From Apibacter raozihei (GTDB taxonomy: Bacteria > Bacteroidota > Bacteroidia > Flavobacteriales > Weeksellaceae), in contig NZ_CP034930.1 in assembly GCF_004014855.1 (NCBI RefSeq), forward strand, positions 3,205,716 to 3,269,715: a stretch of DNA of 64,000 nt. The letters run 5' to 3'. Both the position numbers and the translations under genes were made by a program. Positions 16,675-22,721 of this stretch are shown one piece after another; within the stretch, counting starts at the first letter, position 1, and each line of letters starts with the position of its first letter. Below the pieces are notes generated by a model. It did not search any database. It saw only the letters and a list, made by a program, of their open reading frames with translations, and was not told the DNA's origin.

Positions 16675-18477
16675 ATGGAAACATTAAACTCAATTAATAA
16701 AGCTAAAGGAGCTGCATTTATCACTCAATCAGTTCATTTTGAAGAAATATTTATACCGGAAGATTTTTCAGAAGAACAAAAAATGATGAGAGATACAGTA
16801 AAAGATTTCATTGATAAAGAAGTCATACCTATAAATGAACGCTTCGAAAAAAAGGACTACGCACTAACAGAAGAAATAATGCGTAAAATAGGAGAATTAG
16901 GACTTCTGAGTATTGCCGTTCCTGAACAATACGGAGGAATGGGAGCTGGCTTTGTTTCTACGATGCTCGTTTGTGATTATATCTCAGCAGCTAATGGTTC
17001 ATTAAGTACTGCCTTCGGAGCTCATACCGGAATAGGCACTATGCCTATAACTTTATATGGAACGGAGGAACAAAAAATGAAATATCTGCCTAAATTAGCT
17101 TCAGGAGAATGGTTTGGAGCTTACTGCCTGACAGAACCTGATGCCGGATCTGATGCTAATTCAGGGAAAACAAAAGCCATCCTGTCTGAAGATAAAAAAT
17201 ATTATAAAATTACGGGGCAAAAAATGTGGATATCCAATGCTGGATTTGCTCACTTATTTATTGTTTTTGCAAGAATTGAAAACGATAAAAATATAACCGC
17301 ATTTATTTTAGAAAGAGATGAATCAAACGGACTTTCTTTCGGTGAAGAAGAACATAAACTCGGAATACGATCTTCATCAACCCGGCAGGTTTTTTTTAAT
17401 GAAACAAAGATTCCTGTTGAAAATATATTAGGAGAAAGAAACGGAGGTTTTAAAATTGCAATGAATGCTCTTAACGTAGGTAGAATAAAATTAGCTGCTG
17501 CATGTATAGATTCGCAACGTAGAATAATTACGCATGCAATTCAATATGCTAACGAAAGAGTACAGTTTAAAACTCCTATTTCGGCTTTCGGGGCAATACG
17601 TAAAAAAATAGCTGAGCGAGCTACTTCCATTTATGTCTGTGAATCTGGTTCTTACAGAGCTGCTAAAAATATAGAAAATAAGATTGAAGAACTGATACAC
17701 TCAGGAGCTTCTCACAGTGAAGCAGAGCTTAAAGGAGTTGAAGAATTTGCTATTGAGTGTTCTATTCTAAAAGTCTATGCATCTGATGAAGCTCAGATAA
17801 CTGCAGATGAAGGTATTCAGATATATGGAGGAATGGGCTTTTCTGAAGATGCTCCCATGGAAGCCTCCTGGAGAGACTCCAGAATAGGAAGGATATATGA
17901 AGGTACTAATGAAATTAATGGTTTGGTTGCGATAGGAATGTTAATTAAAAGAGCATTGAAAGGTCAGATCGATTTAATTAACCCGGCACTTTCTATAAGT
18001 AAAGAATTAATGAGTATTCCTTCATTCGATATTCCTGATTATTCTCAAACCCTATCCGAAGAAAAAGAAATGCTTTCTAAACTGAAAAATGTTTTCCTCA
18101 TGATTTCTGGTTCTGCTATTCAAAAATATAAAGAAGAAATAGAAAAACAACAGCATTTATTGCTCAATGCTTCCCAAATACTTATACAAATTTATATGGC
18201 TGAAAGTGCTGTTTTAAGAGCAGAAAAAATTGTAACTAAGTTTCCAACAAATGCAAAAATACCATTAGCAATGGCTCAACTAAATCTTTTCAAAGCTATT
18301 GAAATTATAAAATCTAAAGCAACAGAATCCATCTACTCATTTTCGGAAGGTGATGAACAAAGAATGCTATTATTAGGCTTGAAAAGATTTACTAAGTATA
18401 GCAATCCTCCCAATGTAATAGCGCTAAGTGAAAAAATAGCATCGCATATTATTGAAAAAAACGAATATACTTTATAA
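16675..18477 (+). CDS. fadE: Acyl-CoA dehydrogenase
   Basis: A 600-residue FAD enzyme that makes the trans-2 double bond, the first step of beta-oxidation. The N-terminal helical domain contains FSEEQKMMRDTVKDFIDKEV; the middle contains the FAD/substrate motif YCLTEPDAGSDANSGKT and WISNAGFAHLFIVFARI; the C-terminal helical domain has the catalytic Glu region RIGRIYEGTNEINGL. It is about 200 residues longer than short-chain acyl-CoA dehydrogenases, with a helical C-terminal extension (~420-600), as in Bacillus FadE and very-long-chain types. The electron acceptor (ETF) is encoded elsewhere. The stop codon is only 3 bp before the first sigma-54 promoter of the sRNA array. Confidence 0.93.
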   Translation: METLNSINKAKGAAFITQSVHFEEIFIPEDFSEEQKMMRDTVKDFIDKEVIPINERFEKKDYALTEEIMRKIGELGLLSIAVPEQYGGMGAGFVSTMLVCDYISAANGSLSTAFGAHTGIGTMPITLYGTEEQKMKYLPKLASGEWFGAYCLTEPDAGSDANSGKTKAILSEDKKYYKITGQKMWISNAGFAHLFIVFARIENDKNITAFILERDESNGLSFGEEEHKLGIRSSSTRQVFFNETKIPVENILGERNGGFKIAMNALNVGRIKLAAACIDSQRRIITHAIQYANERVQFKTPISAFGAIRKKIAERATSIYVCESGSYRAAKNIENKIEELIHSGASHSEAELKGVEEFAIECSILKVYASDEAQITADEGIQIYGGMGFSEDAPMEASWRDSRIGRIYEGTNEINGLVAIGMLIKRALKGQIDLINPALSISKELMSIPSFDIPDYSQTLSEEKEMLSKLKNVFLMISGSAIQKYKEEIEKQQHLLLNASQILIQIYMAESAVLRAEKIVTKFPTNAKIPLAMAQLNLFKAIEIIKSKATESIYSFSEGDEQRMLLLGLKRFTKYSNPPNVIALSEKIASHIIEKNEYTL

Positions 18478-18480
18478 TTT

Positions 18481-18496
18481 TGGCACGCAATTTGCA
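18481..18496 (+). promoter_or_regulatory. Sigma-54 promoter, unit 1
   Basis: TGGCACGCAATTTGCA is a full match to the TGGCAC-N5-TTGC(A/T) consensus, with GG and GC 10 bp apart. It begins 3 bp after the fadE stop codon. Confidence 0.78.
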
Positions 18497-18506
18497 TGTT
18501 AAAAAG

Positions 18507-18568
18507 TATTCATAAGGCAGTGAATTTTCATAGTAGTTAGTTTTAACCCCGTTTTATACGGGGTTTTT
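18507..18568 (+). ncRNA. Small RNA unit 1 (about 62 nt)
   Basis: Predicted start about 12 nt after the -12 GC. The conserved block begins TTCATAAGGCAGTGAATTTT at 18509, continues with CATAGTAGTTAG, and leads into the terminator (stem AACCCCGT/ACGGGGTT, 5-nt loop, six Ts). No start codon with a frame of useful length lies inside. Except for the terminator the RNA looks weakly structured, leaving the 5' 35 nt available for pairing. A regulatory role by base-pairing is inferred; targets are unknown. Confidence 0.8.
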
Positions 18569-18600
18569 TATTTATATTTATTTTTTAAATCAAACAATTT

Positions 18601-18616
18601 TGGCACACATTTTGTT
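18601..18616 (+). promoter_or_regulatory. Sigma-54-like promoter, unit 2 (GT at -12)
   Basis: TGGCACACATTTTGTT retains the -24 element and spacing exactly, but the -12 GC is GT. Its sequence is identical to that of unit 6. Confidence 0.62.
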
Positions 18617-18626
18617 TTAAATATAG

Positions 18627-18690
18627 CGTTCATAAGGCAGTGAATTTTCATAGTAGTTAGTTTTAAACCCCGTTTTATACGGGGTTTTTT
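18627..18690 (+). ncRNA. Small RNA unit 2 (about 64 nt)
   Basis: Same invariant block as unit 1, starting at 18629. The terminator has one extra A/T pair (AAACCCCGT/ACGGGGTTT) and seven Ts in the tail. Confidence 0.78.
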
Positions 18691-18722
18691 TATTTTATTA
18701 ATTTACTGAAATATAATAACTC

Positions 18723-18738
18723 TGGCACGCATTTTGCT
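18723..18738 (+). promoter_or_regulatory. Sigma-54 promoter, unit 3
   Basis: TGGCACGCATTTTGCT is a full match to consensus with the GG-N10-GC spacing; with unit 1 it is the best of the six. Confidence 0.78.
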
Positions 18739-18748
18739 TTATATATAA

Positions 18749-18810
18749 TGTTCATAAGGCAGTGAATTTTCATAGTAGTTAGTTTTAACCCCGTTTTATA
18801 CGGGGTTTTT
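18749..18810 (+). ncRNA. Small RNA unit 3 (about 62 nt)
   Basis: Invariant block starts at 18751, again 28 nt after the promoter's first base; 8-bp terminator stem and T5 tail. The base before the block differs from unit 1, so variation ends where the transcript should begin. Confidence 0.8.
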
Positions 18811-18850
18811 ATTTTTAATTAATTACTATCACGCTAAATATGAATAACTT

Positions 18851-18866
18851 TGGCACAAATTTTGTT
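18851..18866 (+). promoter_or_regulatory. Sigma-54-like promoter, unit 4 (GT at -12)
   Basis: TGGCACAAATTTTGTT, identical to unit 5, has the -24 element intact and GT instead of GC at -12. Confidence 0.6.
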
Positions 18867-18876
18867 TAAAATATAT

Positions 18877-18940
18877 TGTTCATAAGGCAGTGAATTTTCA
18901 TAGTAGTTAGTTTTAACCCCGTTTTTATACGGGGTTTTTT
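18877..18940 (+). ncRNA. Small RNA unit 4 (about 64 nt)
   Basis: Invariant block starts at 18879. The terminator loop has one extra T compared with other units while both stem arms are unchanged, as expected if the hairpin is what matters. Confidence 0.78.
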
Positions 18941-18980
18941 ATTTTTAATTATTTACCATCACGCTAAATATAAATAATTC

Positions 18981-18996
18981 TGGCACAAATTTTGTT
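18981..18996 (+). promoter_or_regulatory. Sigma-54-like promoter, unit 5 (GT at -12)
   Basis: Identical to unit 4 through the promoter and leader; GT at -12. Confidence 0.6.
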
Positions 18997-19006
18997 TAAA
19001 ATATAT

Positions 19007-19068
19007 TGTTCATAAGGCAGTGAATTTTCATAGTAGTTAGTTTTAACCCCGTTTTATACGGGGTTTTT
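19007..19068 (+). ncRNA. Small RNA unit 5 (about 62 nt)
   Basis: Invariant block starts at 19009; terminator stem AACCCCGT/ACGGGGTT with T5 tail. The spacer after it repeats the spacer after unit 3. Confidence 0.78.
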
Positions 19069-19108
19069 ATTTTTAATTAATTACTATCACGCTAAATATG
19101 AATAACTT

Positions 19109-19124
19109 TGGCACACATTTTGTT
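19109..19124 (+). promoter_or_regulatory. Sigma-54-like promoter, unit 6 (GT at -12)
   Basis: TGGCACACATTTTGTT, same as unit 2; GT at -12 with exact spacing. Confidence 0.62.
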
Positions 19125-19134
19125 TTAAATATAG

Positions 19135-19198
19135 CGTTCATAAGGCAGTGAATTTTCATAGTAGTTAGTTTTAAACCCCGTTTTATACGGGGTTTTTT
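19135..19198 (+). ncRNA. Small RNA unit 6 (about 64 nt)
   Basis: Invariant block starts at 19137. The terminator has the 9-bp stem of unit 2 and a T6 tail ending at 19198, 14 bp before the convergent pncA stop codon. Confidence 0.78.
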
Positions 19199-19211
19199 GT
19201 CTTTTAACTAT

Positions 19212-19811
19212 TTAATTTGAATTCACAATTTCCCCACCTAAACTTATAAATTCTCTTTTTATCAATTCATAGTTCTCATAACTTATCGGCTTTGTAGCAT
19301 TATCAATAATAAAGGTTTTGAAACCAAGTTTTATAGAGTCCTTAGCTGTAAAATAAACACAAAAATCTGCGGCTAATCCACAAATGTAAACTTCATCAAC
19401 CTTTTTACCTTGAAGATAATTTGATAAACCTGTAGATTTTTTATTTCCATTATCAAAAAATCCACTATAGCTATCGATACCTTTATCCATTCCTTTTCTG
19501 AAAATGGCTTCAATTTTATTTTGATTTAATTCTTTAGAAAACTCTGCCCCCATACTTCCCTGTACGCAATGTGCAGGCCAGAGTGTTTGAGGTAATCCGT
19601 CCAGCTCAATCTGTTCAAAGTTTTTTTTGCCTTCATGCATTGTACTAAAACTTAAATGATTTGCCGGATGCCAATCCTGAGTCGCTACAACCAGTTCATA
19701 GTTTTGCTGAATTTTATTGATTATCGGTATTATATGGTTTCCATCCGTAACAGCTAAATTTCCTCCTGGTATAAAATCGTTTTGAACATCTACAATTATT
19801 AATGCTTTCAT
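19212..19811 (-). CDS. pncA: Nicotinamidase
   Basis: Deamidates nicotinamide to nicotinate for NAD salvage. The 199 residues carry the catalytic triad of the isochorismatase-like fold: Asp8 (VDVQNDFIPGG), Lys106 (FRKGMDKGIDSYSGFF) and the nucleophile Cys151 (GLAADFCV). Metal ligands are visible as TQDWHPANH (Asp47, His49) and WPAHCVQG (His81). I used the ATG at 19811 rather than an in-frame TTG at 19826. The product nicotinate is the substrate of PncB, encoded about 0.5 kb away, so the region is a salvage locus. It converges on the sRNA array. Confidence 0.93.
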   Translation of the reverse strand: MKALIIVDVQNDFIPGGNLAVTDGNHIIPIINKIQQNYELVVATQDWHPANHLSFSTMHEGKKNFEQIELDGLPQTLWPAHCVQGSMGAEFSKELNQNKIEAIFRKGMDKGIDSYSGFFDNGNKKSTGLSNYLQGKKVDEVYICGLAADFCVYFTAKDSIKLGFKTFIIDNATKPISYENYELIKREFISLGGEIVNSN

Positions 19812-19910
19812 ATCTATTTTTTTCAAAAATATGTTAAATATAAAATTTAATTTTTACTTGACTAAATTTCTTAGGCATAACAATTGTTATTATATAATAA
19901 TCAATAAAAA

Positions 19911-19940
19911 TTGATATTTTAATACAAAATTGTAAATTTG
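19911..19940 (+). promoter_or_regulatory. Bacteroidota-type promoter for the DUF2568 gene (and possibly pncB)
   Basis: TTG at 19911-19913, a 19-bp spacer, then TAAATTTG at 19933-19940 (TAnnTTTG). The ATG at 19962 is 21 bp downstream; a frame opening at TTG 19938 would begin inside the -7 box and is therefore not used. Confidence 0.7.
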
Positions 19941-19961
19941 ACAAATTTGTTGATCAAAAAT

Positions 19962-20312
19962 ATGAATTATATATTTTCTATAAATTCTGTTTTAAGGTTT
20001 ATGTTAGAATTAATTTCTATCACAATTTTCATCTGGCTGGGATTTAGTAAATTTAAATTTCCGTTTAATATATGTATTGGAATATTACTTCCTGCTGCAT
20101 TTATTTTCCTATGGTCAGCATACATTTCGCCTGGCTCTCCTAGTCGATCCGGTCATTTTATACGATTTATAATTGAGCTTACAATTTTTATTTCAGCTTT
20201 TTTCCTTCTTAGCTTAAAGCTCTCCCTCAATTTAGGAATTAGTTATTTAATCTTCGCGATTGCAAATAATATTCTAACCCATTGGGGAGATATATGGTTC
20301 GATAAACAATAA
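19962..20312 (+). CDS. Small membrane protein, YrdB/DUF2568-like
   Basis: A 116-residue integral membrane protein with four hydrophobic segments (about 8-27, 33-55, 66-85 and 90-110). The motif LWSAYISPGSPSR between helices 2 and 3, and ANNILTHWGDIWF near the end, fit the YrdB/DUF2568 family of unknown function. The gene lies 53 bp before pncB in the same direction and has a promoter in front, so the two may be co-transcribed. Any connection to nicotinate transport would be speculation. Confidence 0.72.
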   Translation: MNYIFSINSVLRFMLELISITIFIWLGFSKFKFPFNICIGILLPAAFIFLWSAYISPGSPSRSGHFIRFIIELTIFISAFFLLSLKLSLNLGISYLIFAIANNILTHWGDIWFDKQ

Positions 20313-20365
20313 ATTAGAACAAAAGATATAAACATAATAACCCTAATTAAAAACAAAATAATATC

Positions 20366-21529
20366 ATGATAATTAAGCACTTCACGGACAATGATTTATA
20401 TAAATTTTCAGTCATGCATGCCATTCAGAGGCTTTATCCCTGGGCATATGTAAGATATGATTTTATTAACCGGGGTCAAAATGCTTTTCCTGAAGGTTTT
20501 GCTGAAAGATTAAAAGAAGAAATTAACGAAATGACTTCTTTAAAACTTAATAAAGAAGAAAAGCACTTCATTATGAAAAGATGTTATTTCCTGGATCCTT
20601 TTTTTATTGATTTTTTAGAAGGTTATACCTACGATCCGGAAGAAGTGCACATTTCTCAGGAAGGCGGAAAATTAAACTTATATATTGAAGGTTTTTGGTA
20701 TAGAACCGTATTATGGGAAGTTCCTTTAATGGCTCTTATTTCTGAATTATATTTCGAGATGATAGGTACCCAACCTCAGGATATTGAAATAAAAGCTAAG
20801 GAAAAAGCTTTGGGACTTAAAAATCTTGAGGCTGATTATTCGGAATTTGGAACGCGAAGACGTTATTCATTTGATGTACAGGACAGAGTTGTTAAAACCT
20901 TAAAGGAAAACTCAGGTGACTATTTTAAAGGCACCAGTAATGTTTACCTGGCAATGAAATACGATACTATTCCCATCGGCACCATGCCTCATGAATGGTT
21001 TATGTATCATGGAGCACTTTTTGGATATCGCTCTGCTAATATAAAGGCATTAGAAGCCTGGGTAGATGTTTTTCAGGGAAGCTTGGGAATTACTCTGACT
21101 GATACGTATACTTCTGACTCTTTCTTCAAATCATTTAATTTAAAATTAGCAAAATTATTTGATGGTGTTCGTTGTGATAGTGGCAATCCTTTGGAATTTA
21201 CCGATAAAACTATCAATTTCTATCAGGAACATAGAATAGATCCTACCTCAAAGACTATTGTTTATAGTGATTCTTTGAATTTGAACGAGGTAAAAAAAAT
21301 AAAGGAATACGTTAATGGGCGAATTCATGATACCTACGGGATAGGCACTTATTTGTCTAATGACGTAGGCGTTAAACCTCTTAACATGGTAATTAAATTA
21401 ACTCATGTGAAAGAAACTCCTTCTGATGAATATCTGAATGCGGTAAAGCTATCAGATGTATTGGGTAAAAATACCGGTGATGAAAAAGAAATTAATTTGA
21501 GTAAGCTGACTTTAGGCTTGGATGATTAA
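20366..21529 (+). CDS. pncB: Nicotinate phosphoribosyltransferase
   Basis: Condenses nicotinate with PRPP to form nicotinate mononucleotide, with ATP hydrolysis. The 387-residue length is normal. Family sequence includes the N-terminal LYKFSVMHAIQRLYPWAYVRYDFINRG, the EFGTRRRYSFDVQDRVV active-site segment, GTSNVYLAMKYDTIPIGTMPHEWFM (with the autophosphorylated-type His region) and LTDTYTSDSFFKSF plus GVRCDSGNP at the C-terminal phosphate site. A strong terminator follows at 21539. Confidence 0.94.
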   Translation: MIIKHFTDNDLYKFSVMHAIQRLYPWAYVRYDFINRGQNAFPEGFAERLKEEINEMTSLKLNKEEKHFIMKRCYFLDPFFIDFLEGYTYDPEEVHISQEGGKLNLYIEGFWYRTVLWEVPLMALISELYFEMIGTQPQDIEIKAKEKALGLKNLEADYSEFGTRRRYSFDVQDRVVKTLKENSGDYFKGTSNVYLAMKYDTIPIGTMPHEWFMYHGALFGYRSANIKALEAWVDVFQGSLGITLTDTYTSDSFFKSFNLKLAKLFDGVRCDSGNPLEFTDKTINFYQEHRIDPTSKTIVYSDSLNLNEVKKIKEYVNGRIHDTYGIGTYLSNDVGVKPLNMVIKLTHVKETPSDEYLNAVKLSDVLGKNTGDEKEINLSKLTLGLDD

Positions 21530-21538
21530 AAAATAAAT

Positions 21539-21564
21539 AACGGCAGATTTTAAAATCTGCCGTT
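21539..21564 (+). terminator. Intrinsic terminator of pncB
   Basis: A perfect 26-bp palindrome with 13-nt arms (AACGGCAGATTTT and its complement), followed by TTGGTTTT. Confidence 0.85.
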
Positions 21565-21619
21565 TTGGTTTTCCTAAATTTTACAACAATAAAACTAACT
21601 ATAAACTAAAATTCATTGT

Positions 21620-22090
21620 ATGCATATAAAACATTTACTTACAGCTCTGAGTATCTTAATTACTATTATAGTAAATGGTCAGAAAAAAGTGACTCAAGGA
21701 ATTGCTCTTAACCTTGGGTATTCTTATGTAAATACCAATACCGGCTATTTTGGAGGAGAATATGGCTATCGATTTAATTCGATTGACTGGACGGGTATTA
21801 CCATAGGAGCCGGTGCCTTTATGGGGAATTTCAATCGTGAGTTTAAATTCATACCGGAAGCTCATGTTACTTATTCTCATGCAGTTCTTTTAGGTGAGTT
21901 TTCTATAACTCAACACAATATAAACCCTAGCATAGGATTACACTTATTCAATTTAATGCGCCTTAAGGTGGGCTATAGCTGGAAAATGGGCAATGAAAAT
22001 GTAAGAATGCAAGGCATTACCTTCGGATTAAACGTTTTACTTGGAAGTTCCGGGTTTTATGATGATTTAAATCTAAACGTAGTACATTAA
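21620..22090 (+). CDS. Small exported protein, copy 1 of a tandem pair
   Basis: A 156-residue protein with a signal peptide (1-20, ending in VNGQ). The mature part alternates polar and hydrophobic residues and is rich in Gly, Tyr and Phe: GIALNLGYSYVNTNTGYFGGEYGYRF, then FKFIPEAHVTYSHAVLLGEFSIT, then GITFGLNVLLGSSGF. This looks like a small outer-membrane beta-barrel of about eight strands. I do not recognise the family. The next gene is a clear paralogue, so the pair arose by tandem duplication. Single-gene spacing and a hairpin (TACGATA/TATCGTA, 22153-22175) separate them. Confidence 0.7.
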   Translation: MHIKHLLTALSILITIIVNGQKKVTQGIALNLGYSYVNTNTGYFGGEYGYRFNSIDWTGITIGAGAFMGNFNREFKFIPEAHVTYSHAVLLGEFSITQHNINPSIGLHLFNLMRLKVGYSWKMGNENVRMQGITFGLNVLLGSSGFYDDLNLNVVH

Positions 22091-22230
22091 ATTAGCCTGT
22101 TTAATTATTTTTTATAGTTTAAACTCAAATCAAAACTATAAAATAATTTAATTACGATAGTTTATAAGTATCGTATTCTTACGTAAGCTTAAAATGAAAT
22201 TATAATATTAAATTTGAAAAAAAATTGTAA

Positions 22231-22686
22231 ATGATAAAACAGTGTTTCATACTTATTTTGTTTATATGTACACTAGTAAAAGCTCAGGCTCAGTCACAGG
22301 GTGTTGCATTAAATGTAGGTTATTCTTATATTAATACAAATGCTGGTTATGTAGGAGGAGAGTATGCTTATCGGTTTGACCCTGAAAACTGGCATGGCAT
22401 AGCCTTAGGAGCAGGAACTTTACTGGGAAGTTTTAACGGAGATTTTAAATTTGTGCCCGAAGCGCACGTTACCTATTCCAATACATTATTCTTAGGAGAG
22501 TTTTCAATCACTCCTCATAACATTAATCCAAGTCTGGGAATTAACGGAATGAATATATTCCGTCTTAAAATCGGATACAGCTGGGAAATCGGTAATGATA
22601 AAATAGGAATGAAAGGAATAACTTTTGGAATTAATTACCTATTAGGTTCCAAAGGATTTAAAGATCAATTTGAACTTAAACATTAA
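22231..22686 (+). CDS. Small exported protein, copy 2 of a tandem pair
   Basis: A 151-residue paralogue of the preceding gene, collinear over its full length: signal peptide 1-21 (ending KAQAQ), then GVALNVGYSYINTNAGYVGGEYAYRF, GDFKFVPEAHVTYSNTLFLGEFSIT, and GITFGINYLLGSKGF. Conserved positions are mostly aromatic and Gly residues, as expected for a barrel, and the differences fall mainly in loops and in the C-terminal tail. Function unknown; outer-membrane location is inferred. Confidence 0.7.
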   Translation: MIKQCFILILFICTLVKAQAQSQGVALNVGYSYINTNAGYVGGEYAYRFDPENWHGIALGAGTLLGSFNGDFKFVPEAHVTYSNTLFLGEFSITPHNINPSLGINGMNIFRLKIGYSWEIGNDKIGMKGITFGINYLLGSKGFKDQFELKH

Positions 22687-22718
22687 AAAAACGCGTAAAC
22701 TAAATTTACGCGTTTTTT
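22685..22718. terminator. Bidirectional terminator
   Basis: A stem of ACGCGTAAA and TTTACGCGT with a 5-nt loop, flanked by an A-run and a T-run. It serves both the exported protein gene (+) and the sugar operon ending at 22722 (-). Confidence 0.85.
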
Positions 22719-22721
22719 ATT

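Larger units (their letters stand above)
18481..19198 (+). repeat. Tandem array of six sigma-54-driven small RNA units
   Basis: Six direct repeats with periods of 120, 122, 128, 130 and 128 bp. Each unit has a -24/-12 promoter, a leader, an invariant 38-nt block and an intrinsic terminator (an 8- or 9-bp CCCCG/CGGGG stem with a T-run). The distance from promoter start to the invariant block is 28 nt in all six. The sequences between a terminator and the next promoter vary in units 1-3 but are nearly identical after units 3, 4 and 5 (sharing ATCACGCTAAATAT). Units 2 and 6 share the same promoter-leader, as do units 4 and 5, which points to duplication and gene conversion. No protein-coding gene is present in the 734 bp between fadE and pncA. 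Confidence 0.9.

Noticed and set aside
18739-18768. Micro-ORF ATG TTC ATA AGG CAG TGA in unit 3
   Set aside because: The ATG exists only in unit 3; others have TTG or no start, so there is no conserved peptide.
18484-19190. Small minus-strand ORFs beginning MKIHCLMN in each repeat
   Set aside because: The frames end at different points (about 10 to 28 residues), diverge right after the invariant block, and lack any promoter on the minus strand; conservation fits the plus-strand RNA and not a peptide.
18481-19198. CRISPR array
   Set aside because: Units are 120-130 bp, each with a promoter and terminator, and the sequences between the conserved parts are related rather than unique spacers; no cas genes nearby.
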